The notes under the pieces are model-generated. The model was not told where the DNA came from. It made no database searches and worked only from the letters and a program-made list of their open reading frames with translations. A stretch of 64,000 nt of DNA from Halomonas rhizosphaerae (GTDB taxonomy: Bacteria; Pseudomonadota; Gammaproteobacteria; Pseudomonadales; Halomonadaceae). Position numbers and translations under genes: made by a program. This document shows, one piece after another, positions 56,692 through 64,000 of the stretch (position 1 is its first letter; every line of letters begins with the position of its first letter). The DNA is taken from NCBI RefSeq assembly GCF_030010555.1, contig NZ_JASCQP010000043.1:1-64000 (forward strand), written 5' to 3'.

Positions 56692-59600
56692 TTAAACGAT
56701 CTTATAAAAAGGCATATCTTGTATTTTCGATACCCGCTTAGCACCATCCACCAACAAGCTTACATGCTTCCCAAGAGACCTAACTTCTGCACTCAGTCGG
56801 TCTTCTGTTGCTTTATCCTCGGGATTGAACACTGCTTTTAAGTCTTGCGACTTAATCTGGGACACACGATGCACAACCCAAGTAAGAATATAAGATGAAT
56901 AATCGACCTCCGCGGACTTGAAATGGGTCATTTCCTGAGTCGACAGGATCGTTCCAACACCAAATTCTCGTCCCTCTTTGAGGATCTTCTTAATCGAATC
57001 AAAGCCCTGCGACATAAAATTATCAGCCTCGTCGACGAGAACCATTTTTGTAATCTGCCGATAATCGCCTTCCTGAGCCGAACTGCCACTTTGGTGCATC
57101 TGCGAATAGAAAATATCGAGGGTAATGGCAACCACAAGGTTCTGTATCAGCGAATCATAGCCAGAAAGATTGATAACATTGACGCCGTCGATCAAGTCAT
57201 ATAGAGAGCGAGTTTTTTCTGTCTCAGGCTCGAATATCTGGAAGGTCACCAAATCATCGAGCACAGCATAGAGTGAGTCCTGCTCGACATTGTCCTGCTC
57301 TTGGTAGAGCTCCCATACATCCTGCAAAGTCGGTGCTGGACGATCCCAGGTACTCGCGTCGCTTGGGTGGATACCAGCACGACTGTAGGCCTCAAGAACC
57401 AGTGTGCGTATCTTATTCTGCTGGCGATTTCCAAGGTTATAGGCTTTGCCTATTGTACTGCGGAATAGGTTCGCGGTGTGCACTGGCAACATAGGCTTGT
57501 CGCCATGCAGCGCAAACGGGTTAAACGGCAGCCGATGTAGATCGAACACCCGCGCTCCCGTTGCCGCGACAAAGTCCTCTTTAATGTAGTCGGCCTTGTA
57601 ATCGAAGACCAAAACGCCAATACTTTTCCCGCCGACGTTATGGGAAAAATTCTGCACTAACTGCGTGACGAGACTCTTAGTGAATTGGGTCTTTCCCGTA
57701 CCCATCGTGCCGATGATCCCGGTATTGGTGTTGAATACCTTACTAGTGTTTGTCGGTTCCCAGTATATCGGCTGGTTGCGTAGGACATCATGACCAAAGA
57801 GTATCCTTAGAGAGCCTTCCACTAGGCCCGAGTACGTCGTCGCCGGCATCTTCTTGACAAGAGGCGTAAGTGCGTCAGCTCCAGATGGCTTTTCAGGGTC
57901 CTCTTCGAAAGGTTCAAGATTAGCCGGTGAAGAATCACTCTTCTCTACGGAGGCACCACTAGAAACCGGTGGGAAGCTATGTATAGTCCCTTCAAGAATG
58001 TACTTGCTCGGCACGTTACATAGGTTGTTCTCATTTATAAGGTTATTTAGCTCCTGCAAAGGCCTCGCCACAATATCGTTTAGAAGGCCGAAAGGCAGCT
58101 CAATGCGAAGGATGTCCCCGCTCTCGACATAGCTCGGCTCGAAGCAGGCATCATTTTCAACGAACGCCACAACAAAACCTGCGGGATAATCGCTAACTTC
58201 ATCGACGGAGTAGTCCCCTGCTAGCCAAGCCTCACGCTGAGCGCGGATCTTGTCAAAATACTCGGCATTGAACACGTTGTATAACCGGTACTTCTCGATC
58301 TGAATGAAAAGCTGTCGGGCGAAGAGCGCCCGGTAAAGTCTGCCGGCTAGCGTCCGCGGTGTTAAAAGGTCCTCGGTGAGATACCGCTTAAGCTCCCGAG
58401 CCTGCTTTTCAGCTTTATCATAATCTGGCCTGACACCAGCCTTCACCTCGACAGGAAGCAAGTACAATCGTTGGTCCTTTAGCCCGACAAGCAGTACGTC
58501 ATCAGAGATGACACCTGAACGGTAGCCTTGGACCACGCGAGAAAACTCACTTCCGGTCAGCTTTAATCCGCTGTTGGCAGCAACACGAACAAGCTCAGCG
58601 ACGGAAAACGGCACCCATGTAATGTCAGCCTGCAAAACCAAGGTTGACGCAAACTTGTAAGCTCCGATGACTCCCTGTATGCCCTTCCGCTCCGTAGAGG
58701 AAGCAGTCAGCATGTGTAAGAGCCACTGCCCGTTGAAAGCATTGAACTCGTTAATCAGGCCAGTGCGGTGCTCACCCGTGGTTGACTCCAGCACATTCCT
58801 GTAGAGCTCAAGCTCGCGAGTAACGGTAACAGCGTCGTAACTGGCAGAACTCGTGTACTGATCTGAGTAATGAATTAGCACCACACCGTCTTGGGTGTCA
58901 AAAAAGTCGAGCGTTACCTTCGGATCGATAAGCGTGGTCCAAATGCTGCTGCTGTAGCAGCGCTGGAGAAGCGTACGAAATTCTTCATTAACCGCGATCG
59001 CCACGGCATTACTGCCTGTATATGTCGCACTCGGAAGGCGCGCGGGCATCCACAAACTACCATAGAGTTCGGCCAATTGTAGGTGCGGCCGAGCCTCAGT
59101 GTCGATTCCTCGCAGGCCGAAGGCAGTGTAGTACGCGCCCCCTTTATTCTCCGATGCTTCCCCCGTGATAAGGCCATTTGCAGCGACCCCGCTTAAGGAG
59201 GCATTTACACGCACGAATTGGCGGTCCACACGCTCCTCGTCTCTAACAAAAGTTATATGAGCATATAAATACCCATCAGGGCTATCGCTGTGTGAAAACT
59301 TACTATAGGACATGCGAGTGCGAAGAGCATCAATAACAGCATCCGCGACCGACTTGTCCACACCCTTGTCCATGCCGAGCTGTCGGCGCATATCTGCAGC
59401 ATCGACAGCTTCAGAAAAACCATCAAATGCATTGAACCTCAGAGTCTCATCATAGAAGTTAATATGGATCGGTGTTGGCTTCGCATCACCTCTATTTAAG
59501 GCATGTTTAAAATACTCTACGATGCCGTACAGCACCTCACTCGCGTCAAGCCCGTTGACCACGTTAAGGATGAGCTCACTCTCTTCGTGGACAGTGAACA

Positions 59601-61821
59601 ATGCACTGAAGGCGTTCTTGAACTCCAGCAGCTTTTCTTTAATAAGCTTTCTGACAAACTCGTAGCTACTGTCTTCACGCGGGACAAGCTTTAGCCAAAA
59701 AGCATTATGCGGCACAGATTGGACATGCGCAAACCCATGCAACTCGTCATAGACAAAGGGCAGCAGGCCACGTGGTGTCAGTCGGTCTAGGGTTACCTTG
59801 GGCAAGTGGGCAAAGCTCCGCACGGACTTTTCCCCAGCGGCAGCCTCTGCCAAGTACAGGTAGTAAGCCAGCACCAGCGGGTGATACGGAGAGAGGTACT
59901 CGGTGCCCTCGTCCGTATATAGCCCGACATGCATCACGAGCCGCTGATACTGCGTTAATACAGTGTCGTGTTTAACACTACCTAAGTAAGCGAGAGAAGA
60001 CTCAACAACCCCCCGCACTACGTGGCGAAAACTCGGTCCCCAGGAAGCTAGAGAGGGTAGAGTGCCAGTAGCGTCTAGATAGGCAAAAAGATTCTCATAA
60101 CTATCCGCGAGTTCTGAATCTGCTTCGCGTAGCGCCTTTAGACTGATGAGCTCGCCTGTATCGCTCGAACCGACCACGCGTTGCTCGACGAATAACGCTT
60201 CCCGGCGCAGGAACATATGGCGCTCTGCGACGACTTCGTACTCGCGGTTGTCGAGTGAAACACGACCGCGGGGGTTATATTGACCGTTGTACTCATCATC
60301 AAAAAGGTGGGCACCCCGATCGCCATCTAAAAGAAGTGGCACTCCGAGACGATCACTGGCAGGCTCGCTCTTCACGAAGAAATCAAGGTGGCGACCGTAG
60401 CAGTCCAGCCGAAACTCCACTTTATCTGACTCGTTTGCAAGCTGCGAGAAATCAACACTAGAATAGATCAAACCATTGACGGTCTCTCCTGGGGCGGTAA
60501 CTACGAAACTCTCACCACCACCTTCGCCAATCTGTAATGCTTCAGCATCAGTCTCCAGACGAAGTTGCTGTTGCTTAGTGTCCACCAGATAATAGTTTCG
60601 AAAGCCTCCAACATAGAACCACCCTTTTCGCAGGAGAAGGCAATGAAACTCATACTTCTCAGCCGCCCGATCACGCGAGGTAGAAAGCTTAAAGAAAGCA
60701 GGCTGAGCCGATACTTTGATGCGCAGCTTGATGAATGAGCGCTTACCGCTACGACTTACGTCCAGGCTGGGCTCGAGCTCAGAGGGCACCTCCTGTCTGA
60801 CCTCGCCGTTCTGCAAATCAGATCCCTCAAAGCTAATCCTGAGCTCGATTTCGTCAACTGTAGGGTCTGCAAGTAGCAGAAGATGACGTTTTCGTTGGCC
60901 AGCTGCTCGCTCGTTCTGCGCGCGGTCTATGAGCGAAGCGCTGCTTGGATCCAGTACCGACTTTTCATAGATCAATGCAGGTTTGCTGCTCTTTTTCTCG
61001 TCGTCACGGAATCTTTGAAAATCAACACTCTGCCAGTGCTCAAGATCCTCTTTCGGGAAGGTTTCTTTGATAAAGCCTTCGGTAAATCGGTCCTTTAACC
61101 GCAACTGTAGGGAATTTGGATACTCTTCAACCTCGCTGAGAATCTGTCGATACAGCTGCCGGTTCTCGTCAAGGCGCTTACGAATAAGCGTCTCATCAGT
61201 GACACTAGCCTCAGTGATAAACGGATCTGGCAGCAGCTCCAGCTCATTAAATCGCAGTTGACCGTCTTGCAACGCATGGTAAAGAGGTGCAAAGCCAAAT
61301 ACTGTCGCATCCTCTTCGCAGAGAACGTCAAACTGATAGTTAAGCAGGCATTCAGAGACTTTTCGCTGCGCCCCTAGCTTCTGGTTGATGAGCTGTTCCA
61401 GGCTCCTCTTAACATAACCGCGGCTCCATACAGAACCACCTGCACCAAGGTCATCAGCATTGTTTATTAACGTGTCCAGCAGGCTGTTATGGATAATGAG
61501 GAGCGCACAATCTTTGAGTGGTTCTCCCTGGCGTGAGATTTCATCACGGAGGAAGGAGATGTAATTTTCTGAATAACTCTGCGCCGCTCCAGGATTCTGG
61601 AGGACTGGAATAACCCGCGCGCCACCGCAGAAGAGGTAAGGCAATGCAACCTTCCCAAGCTGTACATGCCCACCCGCCTCATCAATAAGCGCTGCATGGA
61701 GCGACTCAGCGTTTGTGCTATCCGGTGAACGAAACTGATAACGCGAGCCAGGTGTGGCATGGCGCTGTGCCCACGCAGAGAACTGCTCTACGAGGAATGT
61801 GTCAAAAGGTCTTTTGCACAT
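56692..61821 (-). CDS. dptH: Phosphorothioation-dependent restriction protein DptH
   Basis: Largest part of the DptFGH restriction module that attacks DNA lacking phosphorothioate marks. About 1709 residues. The C-terminal 350 form a HerA/FtsK-like ATPase: Walker A GTMGTGKTQF near 1370-1380, Walker B VLVDEADNFM near 1595, and a STQEMTHF sensor stretch. Before it, around 1107-1127, ISDDVLLV and LPVEVKAG resemble a PD-(D/E)XK nuclease core. The long N-terminal part has no domain I recognise. Start codons at 61842 (GTG), 61830 and 61821 are possible; 61821 has GGGG about 9 bases upstream. Overlaps the end of dptG. Confidence 0.9.
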   Translation of the reverse strand: MCKRPFDTFLVEQFSAWAQRHATPGSRYQFRSPDSTNAESLHAALIDEAGGHVQLGKVALPYLFCGGARVIPVLQNPGAAQSYSENYISFLRDEISRQGEPLKDCALLIIHNSLLDTLINNADDLGAGGSVWSRGYVKRSLEQLINQKLGAQRKVSECLLNYQFDVLCEEDATVFGFAPLYHALQDGQLRFNELELLPDPFITEASVTDETLIRKRLDENRQLYRQILSEVEEYPNSLQLRLKDRFTEGFIKETFPKEDLEHWQSVDFQRFRDDEKKSSKPALIYEKSVLDPSSASLIDRAQNERAAGQRKRHLLLLADPTVDEIELRISFEGSDLQNGEVRQEVPSELEPSLDVSRSGKRSFIKLRIKVSAQPAFFKLSTSRDRAAEKYEFHCLLLRKGWFYVGGFRNYYLVDTKQQQLRLETDAEALQIGEGGGESFVVTAPGETVNGLIYSSVDFSQLANESDKVEFRLDCYGRHLDFFVKSEPASDRLGVPLLLDGDRGAHLFDDEYNGQYNPRGRVSLDNREYEVVAERHMFLRREALFVEQRVVGSSDTGELISLKALREADSELADSYENLFAYLDATGTLPSLASWGPSFRHVVRGVVESSLAYLGSVKHDTVLTQYQRLVMHVGLYTDEGTEYLSPYHPLVLAYYLYLAEAAAGEKSVRSFAHLPKVTLDRLTPRGLLPFVYDELHGFAHVQSVPHNAFWLKLVPREDSSYEFVRKLIKEKLLEFKNAFSALFTVHEESELILNVVNGLDASEVLYGIVEYFKHALNRGDAKPTPIHINFYDETLRFNAFDGFSEAVDAADMRRQLGMDKGVDKSVADAVIDALRTRMSYSKFSHSDSPDGYLYAHITFVRDEERVDRQFVRVNASLSGVAANGLITGEASENKGGAYYTAFGLRGIDTEARPHLQLAELYGSLWMPARLPSATYTGSNAVAIAVNEEFRTLLQRCYSSSIWTTLIDPKVTLDFFDTQDGVVLIHYSDQYTSSASYDAVTVTRELELYRNVLESTTGEHRTGLINEFNAFNGQWLLHMLTASSTERKGIQGVIGAYKFASTLVLQADITWVPFSVAELVRVAANSGLKLTGSEFSRVVQGYRSGVISDDVLLVGLKDQRLYLLPVEVKAGVRPDYDKAEKQARELKRYLTEDLLTPRTLAGRLYRALFARQLFIQIEKYRLYNVFNAEYFDKIRAQREAWLAGDYSVDEVSDYPAGFVVAFVENDACFEPSYVESGDILRIELPFGLLNDIVARPLQELNNLINENNLCNVPSKYILEGTIHSFPPVSSGASVEKSDSSPANLEPFEEDPEKPSGADALTPLVKKMPATTYSGLVEGSLRILFGHDVLRNQPIYWEPTNTSKVFNTNTGIIGTMGTGKTQFTKSLVTQLVQNFSHNVGGKSIGVLVFDYKADYIKEDFVAATGARVFDLHRLPFNPFALHGDKPMLPVHTANLFRSTIGKAYNLGNRQQNKIRTLVLEAYSRAGIHPSDASTWDRPAPTLQDVWELYQEQDNVEQDSLYAVLDDLVTFQIFEPETEKTRSLYDLIDGVNVINLSGYDSLIQNLVVAITLDIFYSQMHQSGSSAQEGDYRQITKMVLVDEADNFMSQGFDSIKKILKEGREFGVGTILSTQEMTHFKSAEVDYSSYILTWVVHRVSQIKSQDLKAVFNPEDKATEDRLSAEVRSLGKHVSLLVDGAKRVSKIQDMPFYKIV

Positions 61822-63097
61822 ATACGGCATCCCCACTGTCACTCATGCGCTCGACGTTACCGATACGCTCAAAAAACTCAATTAGCGCCTGCTCAGACTG
61901 TTTGTCAAAGTACACACCGCGCGCAGCGAATTCCTGAAGCAGCTCGCGCATGCGCAAGCGGCTTCTCTCTCCAACAGCAAGGTTTGCTAGTAGCAACACA
62001 GCCTCTTGAGTAAGAACAAGGACGCGGCCTGCTCGCCCGCGTGCTTGAATGAAGCTCCCCCCAAGCCGTTCATGCACGTCCCCCTCGACTCTCTGATTCG
62101 CACTCTGACGCGAAGACCCTGGCCCGAACTGCTGCACCGACAGCTCAAGCAGCCCCTCAATCCAATCTAGCGCCGAGCCGTGGGACGAGGGATGCGGTAG
62201 CTTGCGATCTGCCGCAAAATCTGAGGCGAAAACAGCAAGTTGTTGTGTGATTGTGCTAGAAGGTCCTTCAGCGCCAATCAGTGCCGGTAGTTCCCAAAGG
62301 CGTACGGGGTCTTTATTGCTCGGCAACAAGGTTTCGAGCATCGCGAGAATAGGAAATAGCCGCCTGACTGGTTCCTTCAAAGAATAGTATCCGTGCCGCG
62401 CGATTTGGCTTCGCTCAGTGCTGGCTTTCTCATTTTCAAGGATGAAGTAGAGTGATCTACTTCGAGGTTCACCGTCCTTCCACTCATTTAGGTTTAAGGC
62501 AAGCTGAGAGATGTAGAGAAAACCGTACAGTTCGAGAAAGCTTTGGATTAGCGATAGCATGATCTGCGGCTTAGAGGTAAGAAAGCGTAGATCCTGCTGA
62601 AACAACTCTGATAAGAAAGGGAGATATGAGGGAGGAGTCACACGCGGCTGCGAATGTGTCAAATGCTTCTGCGCGATCGTTAGGATCTGTTTCTCGATGA
62701 AGTTTAGTGGGGTGCTTAGGCCGCTTGAGTATTCCCCTTTACCGCGGAGCGAAGCAAATAGATCCGCAACTCGGTGATCGGATGTTGACGACCGCTGCGA
62801 CTGCATAGCAACCAGCGTAAGCTCGGGAGTGATGTCGCCCAGCACATTACTGTGGAAGTACATAGCCTCTAGCAGATCCCATTGTTTGGGATCATCTAGC
62901 TGGCCACGAAAGTGCTGTTCACAGTGCTCCTTGAGCTTCTCAGTATTGAGCCCTTCAGCTGAGCGTCCCAACAGGTCGGACAGAAATAGAGCAACCACCT
63001 GATTCCACTTAAAATCATTCTTGCTAGTGTTAATTGGCAGGAAGGGGCTTGTCGGGTTACTCTTGATCTCGGTATGTAAATTAATGACGCGCCCCAT
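61802..63097 (-). CDS. dptG: Phosphorothioation-dependent restriction protein DptG
   Basis: Second gene of the dptFGH restriction module; biochemical role not established. 431 residues, mainly helical, with no catalytic motif I recognise; the C-terminal region (VLVLTQEAVLLLANLAVGER followed by a QEFAARGVYF stretch) resembles a winged-helix fold. Identified by position between dptF and dptH, length and general resemblance to DptG. Start overlaps the dptF stop (TGATG). Confidence 0.85.
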   Translation of the reverse strand: MGRVINLHTEIKSNPTSPFLPINTSKNDFKWNQVVALFLSDLLGRSAEGLNTEKLKEHCEQHFRGQLDDPKQWDLLEAMYFHSNVLGDITPELTLVAMQSQRSSTSDHRVADLFASLRGKGEYSSGLSTPLNFIEKQILTIAQKHLTHSQPRVTPPSYLPFLSELFQQDLRFLTSKPQIMLSLIQSFLELYGFLYISQLALNLNEWKDGEPRSRSLYFILENEKASTERSQIARHGYYSLKEPVRRLFPILAMLETLLPSNKDPVRLWELPALIGAEGPSSTITQQLAVFASDFAADRKLPHPSSHGSALDWIEGLLELSVQQFGPGSSRQSANQRVEGDVHERLGGSFIQARGRAGRVLVLTQEAVLLLANLAVGERSRLRMRELLQEFAARGVYFDKQSEQALIEFFERIGNVERMSDSGDAVYVQKTF

Positions 63098-64000
63098 CAG
63101 ACTTCCCCCTGCACCTCGATGGATTCATCTTCTAGCTGCTTAAATTCGACGCAACGCCCATTACCGTATACATAGATAGTTTTATCTTGGAGAGCCTGTT
63201 CAATGATGGATTCGACAATCTCTTCAAGAATCACAATGACACTCTTATCGTGCTTACTCGGACGGTAGCCGGCTTTGATCTTTAGCATCAGATCAAGAAG
63301 ACTCGCACCGATCTTTACCGGTCCCACCTCCTTGCCGCTTGCCTTGAAAAATGCATTGAAATAGTTGATGTCCTGACTCGCCCCTTGTGCGATTCGGGCG
63401 AAGTCCGGATGAATCTCAATGTGCGCTGCCAAATCAAAAGCACCACGTCGGCCAATCAACAAGTGCCGCTTCTTAAGTGGGCGGGCGTTGCGGTTGACGT
63501 ATCGCGTCAGCGCTAATACAAAAATATCTTTATAAAATTCACTTCTAAGCGTGCTAACTTCAGACCCAGTAGTAGCTGCGGTAGCTTCTATCTCTTTATG
63601 GAGACTCCAGAATCGCGCATACTGGTTGAGAATTGGGCACTTGAAGCAGGCCTCGAAGCGCTGATGGTAATTGTTACCAATATCACTATACTGCAAAAGA
63701 AAGAAGAGCCGGATAAAGGATGCGGGCTTATCTAGCCCAAATATACCTTCCGCCTCTAACTGTTGTAAAAAGACATGGAAATCAGCATCGCTTAGATCAA
63801 GGCTTAGGCGAAGCACAAAATCGTCAAGATCCCGATGCCGTAACCTTGCAGGATCATGAGCAATGATCCGCTGCGCAAGCTCATTATCACTCGACGAGAA
63901 CAGATTATCGAAAATATAGCCTTTGGCGGTTAGCAGGTGGTGAAAGAAGTCTAACAGCGCCCGTGCGGTCAGGAACTGGTCGTTGAAGAGCCTTGCTTTG
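63097..64000 (-). CDS. dptF: Phosphorothioation-dependent restriction protein DptF, C-terminal part
   Basis: The frame runs without a stop to the right edge, giving the last 300 residues; the N-terminus, where an ATPase P-loop would be expected, is outside the window. Visible are RALLDFFHHLLTAKGYIFDN at the left of the fragment, DLDDFVLRLSLDLSDADF and a C-terminal dimer-like stretch VIVILEEIVESIIEQAL. A GTG at 63816 could be mistaken for a start, but the coding pattern continues upstream. First gene of dptF-dptG-dptH, facing dndBCDE. Confidence 0.85.
   Translation of the reverse strand, partial: KARLFNDQFLTARALLDFFHHLLTAKGYIFDNLFSSSDNELAQRIIAHDPARLRHRDLDDFVLRLSLDLSDADFHVFLQQLEAEGIFGLDKPASFIRLFFLLQYSDIGNNYHQRFEACFKCPILNQYARFWSLHKEIEATAATTGSEVSTLRSEFYKDIFVLALTRYVNRNARPLKKRHLLIGRRGAFDLAAHIEIHPDFARIAQGASQDINYFNAFFKASGKEVGPVKIGASLLDLMLKIKAGYRPSKHDKSVIVILEEIVESIIEQALQDKTIYVYGNGRCVEFKQLEDESIEVQGEV

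Noticed and set aside
63097..63816. Reading dptF as a 239-residue protein starting at a GTG
   Set aside because: The same frame stays open with good coding character to the window edge, so the gene is cut by the edge, not short.

Overview
The window looks like chromosomal DNA of a high-GC halophilic gammaproteobacterium, most likely Halomonadaceae (Halomonas or a close relative). This rests on gene order and protein similarity recognised by eye; no search was run. The order pilU-pilT / yggS-proC-yggT-metX-metW, dksA-gluQ-cbrX-cbrA-cbrB-sRNA-pcnB-folK-panB-panC and pnp-rpsO-truB-rbfA-infB-nusA-rimP-tRNAs-secG-tpiA-glmM-folP-ftsH-rlmE / yhbY / greA-carB-carA-dapB matches, block by block, the order known from Pseudomonas and its relatives.

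Layout. (1) 1-540: two tandem rRNA-type promoters on the minus strand, which suggest that an rRNA operon starts just beyond the left edge. (2) 541-9812: tyrS, anmK, type IV pilus retraction ATPases pilU/pilT, the PLP-homeostasis gene yggS, proC, yggT, the methionine genes metX/metW and a DUF4426 gene. (3) 9831-22824: sfsA and an aminotransferase, dksA, gluQ, the carbon-catabolite module cbrX-cbrA-cbrB, a clear CrcZ-type small RNA (sigma-54 promoter, CbrB-like half-sites, at least seven A-rich Hfq/Crc-type motifs, strong terminator), then pcnB, folK and the pantothenate genes panB-panC-panD. (4) 23039-46903: a thiolase, the large minus-strand translation/RNA operon, initiator and leucine tRNAs, secG-tpiA, glmM-folP-ftsH-rlmE, yhbY, greA-carB-carA with a leader that looks like an attenuator, and dapB. 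(5) 47027-51311: an unusual fusion of a Clp1-type polynucleotide-kinase domain with a metallo-beta-lactamase domain, an EamA permease, a DUF2218 protein and a CorA-type transporter.

(6) 51312-64000 is an accessory island of visibly lower GC: dndB-dndC-dndD-dndE (phosphorothioate DNA modification) facing dptF-dptG-dptH (the partner restriction module), with dptF cut by the right edge. No dndA cysteine desulfurase is present, so a housekeeping IscS probably supplies sulfur. Two copies of TACG-N10-CGTA lie directly before dndB and fit a DndB autorepression operator. DptH carries a HerA/FtsK-like ATPase at its C-terminus and, upstream of it, residues that could form a PD-(D/E)XK nuclease site.

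Non-coding patterns stand out. Arrays of 7-bp units (AGCNNNA type) point inward from both sides onto terminators at two convergent gene ends (24.2 and 40.7 kb). A dispersed intergenic repeat occurs at 26.75 and 46.0 kb. An inverted repeat like the CbrB half-sites lies before panB.
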